A program made the position numbers and the translations under genes. DNA of 64,000 nt from Paramarasmius palmivorus. Lineage: Eukaryota > Basidiomycota > Agaricomycetes > Agaricales > Marasmiaceae. This document shows positions 32,938 through 42,997 of this stretch, piece after piece. The notes beneath the pieces are model-generated. The model did not search any database. It had not been told where the DNA came from and saw only the letters and a program-made list of their open reading frames with translations. The stretch spans positions 372,001-436,000 of the forward strand of contig JAYKXP010000014.1 of NCBI GenBank assembly GCA_037176845.1, written 5' to 3'. Positions within the stretch are counted from its first letter, which is position 1, and each line of letters begins with the position of its first letter.

Positions 32938-34997
32938 CTACAGGAATATCTTCACAAATCTATCCAAAGCTTCTCTTGCAGATCCTTCCTCTTTATCCCA
33001 AGCTATAGCTAGCTTAGCCTGTGCAGACGCAGCCCCACTTTGCATTTTCTTCCTCTCATCGTCGTTCAAGAATGCCTTTGTCAAGATTTCTTTTGCCTCT
33101 TGACGTACAGCTTCCACGGTCCCAACCGGCGTGATGTCGTAGCTAGGACGGTATTTGAGACCATGTCCACGTCTTACTTCATGAAGCTCATATCCACTTT
33201 TGAGGACTAGCGCGTTCAGCATTGCGTAGACGGGTTGATCAGCACAAATTGGCCATGAAATCCTAGGAAGCATCAGTTCAAGCGTGATTATCCCAAAAAC
33301 TAACGACATACATTGGTATACCAGCTTGCAGCGTTTCAACCGTCCCACTGAGACCATTGTGGGTCAAGAACCAGCCTGTAGCCTGAACACACTTTATCAG
33401 CACACATTCAAAACTCGGAATTAGACATACAGGATGTGACAAGACGTATTGCTGTGGTGCATATTGACACACGAATGTGACCTTTGAAGCATCAACCTTT
33501 GCCTGCAGAGCCTCAGGTAAAGCAGCATTTTGAGGAGGATATGCAACCAACTGCAGAAGACACATTTGTCAGTGACCAAACAAAGCCGAAAAATCCGCTT
33601 ACAAGAGGAATACCCATGTCGAGGACTACGTCAAGCCACGCCCAAAGCTTTTGGGCTTCGATTCCGACTACAGTACTGAACGTCGAACCAAACGATATCT
33701 ACATCTAGCCATCAATATACGTGATAAATGGAATATTGAGACGACGACCCACATATAGGAGACTCTTCTTCCCTCTTTCCTCCGCCACCTTATCCAAGAA
33801 TTGTTCGATATTGCCAGCAGCCTGTGCCTGTGCAAGTTCTCCAGCCTTAGCAGCAGCGCCGTGTGCATCTTCGCCGGAGGGATATAGAGGACCAGTGAGG
33901 AAGACTGGCCGACCTTCGAACCATGTCGACAAAGCCTTGTACGCGTTTGGTTCTAGGCAATACGCAGACGGGGAAACGAGACCGTCGCAAAGTGCCAATG
34001 ATCTACCGATGGATGTGAGAACCGCGTGTAGCGGGGAAGTAAAGGCCTTTACCGAAGCGAGTTAAAGTGTATATCGAATGGCAAGAAGTATGGTGGCTGT
34101 CAAAAGATAAGACATAAGCATCCGAGTATGGACGCGAATAGCAGTTCGTTCACCTCCTGTAGCGTAAGCATTTAGCACTTGTAAAGTTTGCTCTACTAAC
34201 GCTGTACTCACTTGAGGATACATCTCATGGTCTGCGACTGGAGGCAGATCCGGTACATTCAGAATCTTGCCTGTGATGTGGGAGGCGTTCACCTAATGAA
34301 GAAGGGTCAGAGACTTGAGGGCACCCGCAATAGACTGCTACCTCGATAGCGGCCTGACGGAAAGTCAGGTTATCGTTCTTTGCCTTTTCCTCGATTTCAT
34401 TGACGACATTGTCCACTGCATCTGCCAGGCCAGAGAAGCTTTCTGATAGCTCGCGCAGATGAGAATACAGTAGCATGGGGGCTACGGAACACCAGCCAAC
34501 GATCTTGTAAGGTTTCCGAGATTTACGTCGAGCGACATCTATTGTACAGAATGCGATAACCTGTACAACGGCCTTTTAGTGATGAGGTCCTTACAGATGT
34601 TTGCAAGGATCATACATCAGTGAGGAAGATGTCGGGGTCGCGTTGATTAGGATCCGCTAAAATGCCATCCAAGACTGCTTCATAGTTGGCCTTCATCTCC
34701 TCGAGTTGCATAGGGCTGGACGACGAAACTTCTACGAGTCTGTAGCAATCTCAGTTCACTGAAGGAAAGATCAGGTAGTCGAACGCACTTTATCAACTTC
34801 ATCGTCTCTGCCTGATCCTCAGTAAAGTGTCTTGGAAGCTCATCCTTCGACCGCGCAAAAATGACCTTCGAGACGGCAAATGTGACCTGAACCGGCTGGG
34901 TTTTGACCAAGTGAGTGAGGAATGCGAGCATAGGACGGGCATGGCCCCATCCTCCCGAGATGGTCCACGCATAAATGTGCTTGAGGTCTGAAGACAT
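32938..34997 (-). CDS. UDP-glycosyltransferase (GT1-like)
   Basis: The start is the ATG at 34997 (MSSDLKHIYAWTISGGWGHA). The GT1 N-domain shows the catalytic-type His in GGWGHARPML. Exons then run through 'LPDLSFSELRL', 'ELSESFSGLADAVDNVVNEI', 'ILNVPDLPPVADHEMYPQ', 'ALSTWFEGRPVFLTGPLYPS', LLY joined to ISFGSTFSTVVGIEAQK, and the donor-binding C-domain 'ATGWFLTHNGLSGTVETLQA' with GIPMISWPICADQPVYA (PSPG-like: HNG, G, P, D/Q region). It ends 'EGSAREALDRFVKIFL'. It would transfer a sugar from a UDP-sugar to a small lipophilic acceptor, which is unknown. Many short introns are present; gene limits are better supported than each join. Confidence 0.85.
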
Positions 34998-35225
34998 AGA
35001 TGTGGTCAAGAAGGGAAAAGATGGGTATCAAGAAGCAAAACTCACTAAAAGCATATGCTGCTAATCAAAATGATACCAAATAGTATATCCTGGTCCACTG
35101 ATAAAGGGCGGCCAAGGGGCGGTATGTGCATATCTGATCGGGTTTTGGGGGACTATGAATAGGTAGATGCAGGGTCGAACAGGGCCGAACGTGATCGCGA
35201 GTCACAGTGACAGCACTCTACATCC

Positions 35226-37113
35226 ATGGACCCCGTCCTCGACGACCAACAGGCAGAGCAACCTCACCTGGTCACCCTCGTTTTACAGTCCAAGAAGGCT
35301 CTGCACCATGGAAATCAGCTTTGCTCTCAAGCCCACGAGTTGACCAATACCTCTGCCCAAGTTGCAATTGACATCCTCGTGTTAGACGCGCGAGTGCGGT
35401 GGATATCAGATTCAGTTCTGGAACAGCTCAAGGTCTGGGTATTTTCATATCTCCTGGTGCTATGCTTATTGCTCTTTTAGCTGGCAGCGAGCGTTGCGAA
35501 GATTATTGAAGAGAAACGTGGACGACTGGCCAGACAAGTGCAGGTGCGTGTTTAGTTCCCTTACATGCTTGGTGTTCACTCAAGAGCACTAGGAATGGGA
35601 TGCAGTCCGTGTAAAGCAATGTGACGCGCTGGACTCGATTTTGGAGGAACTTGGTTCTCAACGTGTACCACCCGACTTTCACCAGACATCCGCGGGCTCT
35701 TCTCTCTTTGGTAGTCAAAGTTCTGAAGACGAAAGCAAATTCTCTCGTAAACCGAATAGCTACACTGCAGTCAGCACAAGTCCTTCAGATACTGTTCGAA
35801 TACCTCGGTCGAGACGTTCTTCACACGAAGACCGCCGCAATTGGAAGACATTGAGGGATTTTGTGGATGATCAAGCCATAGAAGATATAATAGAGGCCAT
35901 GGACAACGAAAGAAGTGGTGTCGAGGTACGTGGCTACTGCTATGGCTTTCAACTCGATACTCAATACGCCTTCCAGGCGACAATGGGCAGGACGCATGAT
36001 TATCCAGAGTCTCTGAATACAACCATCACAAACATCCGTAACTCACTCCCTCCACTGTCCTCGCCGCCTGCTATAGAGCAATTTCTAAACGAACAAGGCA
36101 CATTTAGTGTCTCCATGGCCAACCATTTAGAAAGTCTGGCTTCACACTACGATCAAATGTCTAATGCATTGCACGAAAGCGAAGCGGGCGAAGATTTTAG
36201 TGACGAGGATGTAGAGCGTATGCATCTGTCATATTGACTGCGTGTTGTGGTTGAAACTAATGAAATTACGCAGAAATGAATAGAGATACCGAAGAATTAC
36301 CTTCTATAATGCAAGAGATGGAAGACAGTCTGTTGTCGATCTCAAACGTTCAGTCAGTGACTATTTTTCAAGATAAATGTCCCCTTGGATCTTAGCATCT
36401 TTGCAGTGATTCACTGTTATCAATCAAGGACGCAGACAAGGAACACCTTCAACAGTTGTCAAGCACCCTTAACGACTTGGATGAGCTCGGCGATATAATG
36501 GGTGAAATGCTCGATGATCAAGAGCATGTTGAGGTACGGGAATTAACCTGTTTTATTCAACTTTACTGACGGCTCAAGCCGTAGACTGAATGCGAGGATC
36601 TGTTGGTCAGACTGCAAGAACATCTGTCCACAATCGACCATCTACATGACCGTTACGTCGCTTACCGTATCGCCTTCCAAAAGCTCGTCATAGAAATTGC
36701 TCGGCGGAGGAACTATAAGGAAGCGGCGGAGAACATTGTTCGTGGAATGATGTCGCAACTTGACGCCATGACTGAAGGTAGAGCTCTCGTTTTTGTGTAT
36801 TATTTAAGGCGCTGATAGTCAGCCAGAAGAACGTCAAGTTCGGGAGCATTTCAACAATGCACACGGAGCTCATCTTCCAGAGGATCTCTGTTTATGCATC
36901 GCGAATCCACCAACAAGATGGCAAATTCTACCGTGGCACGGAGAAGAGCAGGAGTTACTTCCGGATATTGCACCCGATGTTATTACAGAGGTGATATGTC
37001 TTGCCTGCAATATTCAAGTGTTAGCTGACGATATTGGTCCTGGACCTTAGGCTCGGGAAAAGCTGACTCGCGAGAACATAGGAACGCCAGTTATCGGTAC
37101 AGACAGCCTGTAG
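35226..37113 (+). CDS. ATG17: Autophagy scaffold protein Atg17
   Basis: Start ATG 35226 (MDPVLDDQQAEQPHLVTLVL). The N-terminus 'VLQSKKALHHGNQLCSQAHE' with DILVLDARVRWISDSV is the Atg17 signature. Long coiled-coil exons follow ('EDRRNWKTLRDFVDDQAIED', 'LESLASHYDQMSNALHESEA', EEMNRDTEELPSIMQEMED, 'LSSTLNDLDELGDIMGEMLD'). The conserved end has 'EERQVREHFNNAHGAHLPED', LCLCIANPPTRW and 'AREKLTRENIGTPVIGTDSL'. Yeast Atg17 is an elongated dimer that, with Atg29-Atg31 and Atg1-Atg13, organises the pre-autophagosomal structure. About eleven exons are needed, including short ones such as LAASVAKIIEEKRGRLARQVQ. Confidence 0.85.
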
Positions 37114-38056
37114 CATCGGAATCTATGACATTATACGCAGCTACGACCGCACGCTTACCCGAAGAAATTTCGCGTATTAAACGCGGTTGAAGGGGTCCTA
37201 TCTTCATGTAGTTTATGTCAGTCTCGAGTTCGTGGCACATTGAACAAGTTTCACGAAAGGTAACTTGTAGGCGCTACCCATAGGAGCAGATTTCAGCAAG
37301 TCTCGGAAAGTGCATATCCTTGATGTCAGATGTGGCCCGGACATCTCGGAAACAGTTCCAATGCAGGAGCTTGACGTGTGTGCCTTGAAGGTGGCACCTG
37401 CATCTGATCTGTTCACCTCCCGGTCGGGTTACATTCACGATTTTTCAGAGGCCGGGTTCTGAGCGGTCCGCTTTTCGCGTTCTTTTGGCTGCAAATTTTG
37501 ACTTATCATACCGCCCAATGTCACTTTCAGCCTTCACGTTCATAGGAATATGTTCACGAAAATGATGAACCTAGCGTCGAACATATACATGAACATGGAT
37601 TGACAGGAAATGATACATCCGGCAGTGCTCAATGCGCGTGCGTTTTTTCGGCGCCAAAAGCCAATGTCTATCTCACCCGCTTTTCAGATTTTGCCAAGCT
37701 AATACTGGGACATAACCAGCGGGAGGTCGACGTTCTTTGCCACTGGTAACCAGGTGCGCCCACCGTTTGACAGTGCCAAAGCGACCCGGTGCAGTGGATG
37801 GCTGAGGGAAGACGAACTTCCCCGACACATGTTCGGTAGGAAGAGAAGTATAAAAGAGTCTGGGTACTCTCGTTGTTCAGTATCACTCAACTCCTCTACT
37901 TTCTTGTGTCGGCCAGGTTGCCTTCTACTCTCTTTTACCTCCTTCGACCTTTCGTTCTTTCCTCCACACTTCTTTCCTGATCTACCAGGTTCGTTATTTA
38001 ACCTCTTCATTCGATATCTGGAGTTCGACCCGACCTGCTACATTCAGTTCGACATC
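37114..38056 (+). promoter_or_regulatory. Upstream region of the secreted orphan, strong TATA box
   Basis: 943 bp with no supported gene. GTATAAAAGAG at about 37850 is a consensus TATA box about 205 bp before the start codon. It is followed by CA-containing, pyrimidine-rich sequence (CAGTATCACTCAACTCC at about 37879), typical of a strongly transcribed fungal gene. The 5' leader would be roughly 175 nt; that figure is inferred. Confidence 0.55.
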
Positions 38057-38892
38057 ATGATGTTCGCTACTTTTGCTGCTAAGCTCGCTTGCATCGCTGC
38101 TTTGGCCATCGGTGCTGTTCAAGCTTCTCCATTGCCCGAGACTCATGATCTGGGTGCGTCATCTTCCATCTGCCTTCTGTGCACCACTCTCTGACATAGA
38201 CTGTAATCTTTAGCTGCCCGAGGTGGCCGTTCCTTCAGCCACTGGGGCGGATTCTCTTCTCTCGACAACTTTGACCGTTTTTACGGCGTTGACGACTTCA
38301 CCCATGCTCGTTTCGATCAAGTGGTCGTGAAAGAGAAGGAGCTTGTGTGTCGTACCCAAGCTATTGAAATTATCCAGCAACGTCTCGTTGTGCTTCAAGA
38401 GATGGCAAAGCGGTATGTTTCTTAGCCTTTGACTGTTGGTCTGGAGTTGATGTGGTAATTTTGGCTAGTATCATCACAGAGACCATTTGTGAGGTCGAGA
38501 CGCAGACAATCGGTGAGCATGCACGGGTTTCGATAATCTTTACTCTCGCTGACAATATGGTAGTCTTTTCTCAATTCCACGGCTCTTTGGGATTGTTCTC
38601 CGATGATTTGAGGCGTCGCTCTGGACGTCTTGTTGGCTTTGACCAAAATGTTGTCGGTCACTTTGGAGAGTTCTTTACAGCTGACGGATCTCTCACTACT
38701 CATGATTTCGGTGAGTGGGCAATTCTTCTCGCATATTATTATGTATCCTGATTCGAAACCGTAGGGTTCGCTGGTTTGGACGTCGGACGCAACACCGTAG
38801 TGGTCGGAGGCAGCAACTGGGACGATAAGCGTTCTCCCAGCTCTGTAGACTCTGCCTTCTTCTCCTCCCAACGTGCTCGTTTGGGTCTCTAA
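38057..38892 (+). CDS. Secreted protein of unknown function (basidiomycete family)
   Basis: ATG 38057 opens a signal peptide (MMFATFAAKLACIAALAIGA, then VQASPLP). Five exons join in frame: DLAARGGRSFSHWGGFSSLD, 'VVKEKELVCRTQAIEIIQQR', LVVLQEMAKR, IITETICEVETQTI, VFSQFHGSLGLFSDDLRRRS, 'VGHFGEFFTADGSLTTHDF' and GFAGLDVGRNTVVVGGSNWD. Two Cys (LVCRT and TICEV) may pair. I know this pattern from abundant secreted proteins of Agaricomycetes with no assigned role. The consensus TATA box suggests high or regulated expression. Confidence 0.75.
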
Positions 38893-39080
38893 GGATGGGC
38901 TTGCTCCAGATGGCTATCTCGTCTACTACCAAGTGTGGATGTTTATTTTTTATAGAGGGGTTCCAGTGATGTTAATTTATACCGGACGCTGATGTCCACC
39001 ATTATTGCACGAAGAATCGACTTTCAGCTCAGTAAGGATAATCAAGGTATGATTTGATGCTTCAATACACGCGACCTTGT

Positions 39081-39882
39081 CTACTGTGCCTCCTGCCTCT
39101 CCAAACGCTCAGCCTGTTCCTTCATCGGGACCTCCGCACCCTCAGTTGTGACGTGCTTTCCAGCAGCCGCAGCCTGCTCAGGATCCATCATCGTTTCAAT
39201 CTTCTTAATAATTCTTGCTGGATTCCCTGCCGCAACATGAAATGCCGGAACATCCTTCGTGACCACGCTCCCAGCACCAATCGTAGCCCCTCTGCCAATC
39301 TTGACACCTGGTAAAATGGTGACGTTTCCACCTATCCAACAGTCCTCGCCAATATGGATTTCCTTCCCCATCTCTGGTCCCGTGAGTCCATTACGAATAG
39401 CAGGATCAATAGGATGGGTGGCACTATATAATGTGACGTTGGGCCCAAAGAGGGTACGAGAGCCGATGGTAACGAGGCAGGTGTCGAGAATGATGCAGTT
39501 GAAGTTTATGAACACGTTCTTTGCAACTCGAACATTTGTGCCATAATCGGCGGTGAATGGACGTTCGATCCAAGGTTCGTCTTGAAACAGTTTCTCGTCT
39601 TCTTCTGGAGTGGCCGCTGGCGGTGGTAGAGGGGTCTTATCATCGAGTATGCTGAATGCGGAGTGTCAGAGATGAACCAAAGTGCCAGAACAAGTTAAAT
39701 GCGCACTTTCTCCAAAGTTCGACCATTTTTCTCCTCGAAACGTCGCCAGCCTCGTTGAACTCTTTACACGCTGATCGACATCTACTACGGCCAGCGATCA
39801 GATCGGGGGTAAAGGCATAATATAGCTCGCCAGCAAGCATCCTGCGCCTGTTTTCAGCGATGTCTAGTTCTGGTGTTGCCAT
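39081..39882 (-). CDS. Maltose/galactoside-type sugar O-acetyltransferase
   Basis: Two exons. The ATG at 39882 gives MATPELDIAENRRRMLAGEL, the Mac N-terminal domain ('ENRRRMLAGELYYAFTPDLI'), ending VELWR. A 56-bp intron joins to NILDDKTPLPPP. The left-handed beta-helix domain follows: FINFNCIILDTCLVTIGSRT, 'LFGPNVTLYSATHPIDPAIR' (catalytic His in ATHPID), EIHIGEDCWIGGNVTILPGV and 'KIGRGATIGAGSVVTKDVPA'. The family uses acetyl-CoA to acetylate sugars such as maltose, glucose or galactosides, usually as a trimer. It is cytosolic by lack of a signal. The acceptor in fungi is unknown. Confidence 0.88.
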
Positions 39883-40324
39883 TATTGAGAGGGAGATCGA
39901 TGGTGGTCGGAATGAAGAACTTGCTACTACCCAGTACCAAGTTGACGCCCATTTTAAAATTCTCCGAAATTTACCCGGACCTCAAATGCTGGGATGAACT
40001 GCCCGTCCCTGGAGATTCTTCATCCCCAGTGGTCCTAATAGCCAAGAACTGCGGCTTTGCATCACCGTAATATCTATTGTAAAGTGTGTGTCAACATGCC
40101 TATTCCACCCCACTGATTCTCTTGGGCGAAACGGCTCAGTATAGAGGTTCTGGGTAAGGATCGGTATTTGTCCTGTTACTGTACGCCTTGCAGTCAAGGG
40201 AACTTACAAGGACAAATAAACGTGCTTCTTGAAGGCGCGTTACGGACGAACATGAGCGACTTGTGGGGTCCAGGAAAGGCTGAAAGCACTGATGGTGGGA
40301 GCCGGAGCGCAAAATGCAAAATTC
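39883..40324. other. Intergenic, nothing recognised
   Basis: 442 bp upstream of the acetyltransferase and of the RCC1 relic. No supported coding frame. It should contain the acetyltransferase promoter. Confidence 0.35.
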
Positions 40325-40520
40325 TCCTTTAGGAAAATAAAGCTGCCTGGACCCAAACGTTCATGTCACAATGTCAACTCGCAATGGGTAGCACAGAAGA
40401 CTCGCATTTTTTTGCGCCTCTTTTCCGAAGATAACTCAGCAAAGAAGAAGAATTCTCCAGGGTACACGCTACTAGAGTCGGGAGTTCAAACGGGTGGATC
40501 TGGGATACTGGCTGGTGGCC
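40325..40520 (+). pseudogene. Decayed partial copy of the 5' end of the RCC1-repeat gene
   Basis: TTTAGGAAAATAAAG here (near 40330) matches TTTAGGAAAATGAG at the start region of the gene at 41500, with the ATG changed to ATA. GTCAACTCGCAATGG, then CACAGAAGACTCGCATTT and AAGAAGAATTCTCCAG (40370-40460) parallel GTCAACTTGCAAACGG, CACAGAAGATTCGCATTT and AAGAAAATTCTCCAG (41540-41635). GGGAGTTCAAACG and a GGATC...GGG block extend the match to about 40520. Indels break the frame. It is a non-functional partial duplicate, seen by eye and not aligned by program. Confidence 0.6.
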
Positions 40521-41463
40521 TGGGGCGTTGGTAGTACGCAGAAGTACTGTGGTGGATCCTTTGGCTTCTTGAACAGCGCATCTATAGTAGGAGAATAGGA
40601 TGGTTCGGGAAATTACTGTGGAGTTAACAAAAGTGATGGTGAGTACAGATCAAAGGTCTCTTTGGCATCTTCCACCCATCCCCTTCAGTGTTGCGTGCAC
40701 CGCTGAAGTTTCTTGAGACGAAGACTGGAAACGACGCGGACGTGTGTCACTGTGGACGATTGCGCCATCAGAAATCTTGTTTGCGGGCGTTGTTGGACAA
40801 CAGTATTCTCAGCTGAAGCGTTCGCTGCAATGAGGCAGAGGCCTTCGGAAGACGATCTATATGATGGCACCGAGGAGGCGGTTTCAGGCATGAAACGCTT
40901 CCTTGGGCAGAGCTTCATGAAGCGGCAAAGCAATGCCCTTTCTGCAATTTGGTTCACAGCGCAATCGTCATGTACGCTGAAATGTCTCCTACTTCTGAAC
41001 GGACATTCCTAGGTACGATAGGCTTGCGATTGGCGGGGGTATACTCTGCACCCTTCGAGATCTTGGTGTTCGTGATGATGGCTCTGTTGTGCCCGATTCA
41101 CAGGATTATACGATATGCGCAACAAATGGTATGTCGCAGGCTGGAAACTGTATTTGGAATCTCGACTGATTGCGAGCTAGACGACCTTGTCACTCCGTAT
41201 ACATGGGGGTTGCCCGCCAACAGATACAATCGATAACTGGGAACATGTCTCAAAATCAAGAGCTGCTCTAGGCACGACAAGTTCGTGATGGATTGCTCCA
41301 ATCCAGGAATGGACACCCGAACCGTCTCATATCCTTCGTGCTATCTGATTGTACTTCACTATGTTACCTGAGAAAATATGTCTAGACTCAAAGAAAAGGA
41401 ATGTCTTATGTACATCGGCCTTTGCGAAATGTTGGTGAGTACTGAGCGCTTAGCGCCGGGTGG
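40521..41463. other. Unassigned region between the relic and the RCC1 gene
   Basis: About 0.9 kb with several short plus-strand frames that look partly coding, for example 'RPSEDDLYDGTEEAVSGMKR' (about 40842-40901) and 'DLGVRDDGSVVPDSQDYTIC' near 41060-41120. They do not join into one gene by plausible splice sites that I can find. It may be a second relic or a poorly conserved gene. Confidence 0.3.
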
Positions 41464-41499
41464 ATGGAAGCGACCGACCGAAATTGCTTGTTTAGGAAA

Positions 41500-42888
41500 A
41501 TGAGTTTGACGCTCCTTGCCTCCGGCTCGAATGCTCAAGGTCAACTTGCAAACGGTACCACAGAAGATTCGCATTTCTTTGCACCATGCATCTTCTCAGA
41601 CAGTAACTTGAAGCTGAAGAAAATTCTCCAGATTGCCAGTGGCGCGAACCACACTTTGCTATTGGCCGAAATCGAGGATCCGGATGCGGGAGTACAAACT
41701 CGTCTGTATGGTTGTGGGGATGGATCCTTGGGACAGCTGGGGGTACCAAGACATGAGGATAAGGAGACGAATATAGGTTCACTGGTTTTTAGACCAGTGT
41801 ATCTCCCACTGGAGGAAGAGGGCTTGGAAGACTACCGACCAAAGGCGATCTGTACATCGTGGCAGACCACTTACATCGTCCTGGCATGTCAGGGAAAGCC
41901 AGATCAACTCATTTCGATGGGAAGCAATGATTTTGGTGATCTAGGTGTCGGGAAATCGCCTTCCAGGTCCTTGCCTTTCCATATCGTCCGTTTTGATCAT
42001 CTCGATGTCGATGGTGTTTCTTTGGATCCTAATCACCTAGTTATCGAGGCCATTGCTGCTGGCCAACACCATATCATCGCACAACTTCATACACGACTAT
42101 CGAATACGATGGCTTGCGATGTCCTGGTTGGCTGGGGGACTTGTCGACACGGTGAATTAGGACCCCAGGACACCGCTGCTTCAACGTCCAGCATCAACAA
42201 TTTCAAAGGCAAAGGGAAGACGGACAAGGGTCCCACTTTCTTCTCAACTCCACGAATCATTCCCTCAACGTTCGACCGTTTGTCAGAGGACAAAATAGTG
42301 TCGATAGCCCTGGGCAATCAGCATAGCGTGTTTCTTAGACAGTCAGGAAAGGTTCATGGCCTAGGTTCAAACAGACGAAGGCAGCTTGCAGGGTTGGAAG
42401 ACGTGAAGAAGGTCGTGGAGGATATAGGTTGCACTTGGAATGGGACGTATCTTGTTGTTCATGATACGGAAGCTGGAACAGAACATATCCGGCGAATTTA
42501 TGCAACAGGGAGCCACCAGAAAGGCCAGCTCGGCCGAAGGGCTCTTCTCTTACCCTCCGCTTCCTCGTCATCGGGACTTGAGGATCTTCAACTTGACCAA
42601 GTTGATTTTGCTATTGATGTAACTTCCAGGAGCCTCACGACCATTGCCTGCGGGAGTGAACATGTTTTAGCTTTGTTCACTTCTCAAACTACTGGGGTGT
42701 TCTCGGAAGTATGGGGATGGGGATGGAACGAGCATGGAAATCTTGGAACTGGCTCGACGGAGGATGTTGGTTTACCTGTTCGGATATGGCCGACCGAGGA
42801 GGAGGATTCAAATCCAGCCATGCAGGGCAGAGTTGTGGGGATCTGGGCAGGCTGTGGGACGAGTTGGATTGCAGTAAATAAAAGCTAG
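41500..42888 (+). CDS. RCC1-repeat (beta-propeller) protein, Ats1-like
   Basis: A single intronless frame. ATG 41500 (MSLTLLASGSNAQGQLANGT) is preferred because the first propeller blade starts right after it; an in-frame ATG lies at 41464. RCC1-type repeats are visible as G.N..GQLG variants: GSNAQGQLANGT, GCGDGSLGQLGV, GSNDFGDLGVG, 'GWGTCRHGELG', LGSNRRRQLAG, TGSHQKGQLGRR and 'GWGWNEHGNLGTGS'. Each is followed by a conserved I..G..H..L strand (such as IACGSEHVLAL). About 460 residues would form a seven-blade propeller. Relatives include yeast Ats1 (which works with Kti11 in tRNA wobble modification) and RCC1 exchange factors; which role applies is not decided by the sequence. A partial decayed copy lies 1.1 kb upstream. 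Confidence 0.85.
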   Translation: MSLTLLASGSNAQGQLANGTTEDSHFFAPCIFSDSNLKLKKILQIASGANHTLLLAEIEDPDAGVQTRLYGCGDGSLGQLGVPRHEDKETNIGSLVFRPVYLPLEEEGLEDYRPKAICTSWQTTYIVLACQGKPDQLISMGSNDFGDLGVGKSPSRSLPFHIVRFDHLDVDGVSLDPNHLVIEAIAAGQHHIIAQLHTRLSNTMACDVLVGWGTCRHGELGPQDTAASTSSINNFKGKGKTDKGPTFFSTPRIIPSTFDRLSEDKIVSIALGNQHSVFLRQSGKVHGLGSNRRRQLAGLEDVKKVVEDIGCTWNGTYLVVHDTEAGTEHIRRIYATGSHQKGQLGRRALLLPSASSSSGLEDLQLDQVDFAIDVTSRSLTTIACGSEHVLALFTSQTTGVFSEVWGWGWNEHGNLGTGSTEDVGLPVRIWPTEEEDSNPAMQGRVVGIWAGCGTSWIAVNKS

Positions 42889-42997
42889 TCTAGATACCTC
42901 TTCAAATTCTAGTTCAGTTGTATTATAATTGAGGTTTCATAGACGCGTCGGTCACATGACCACCTTGCATGTTCAACGCGCCTGACATCCAACACCC

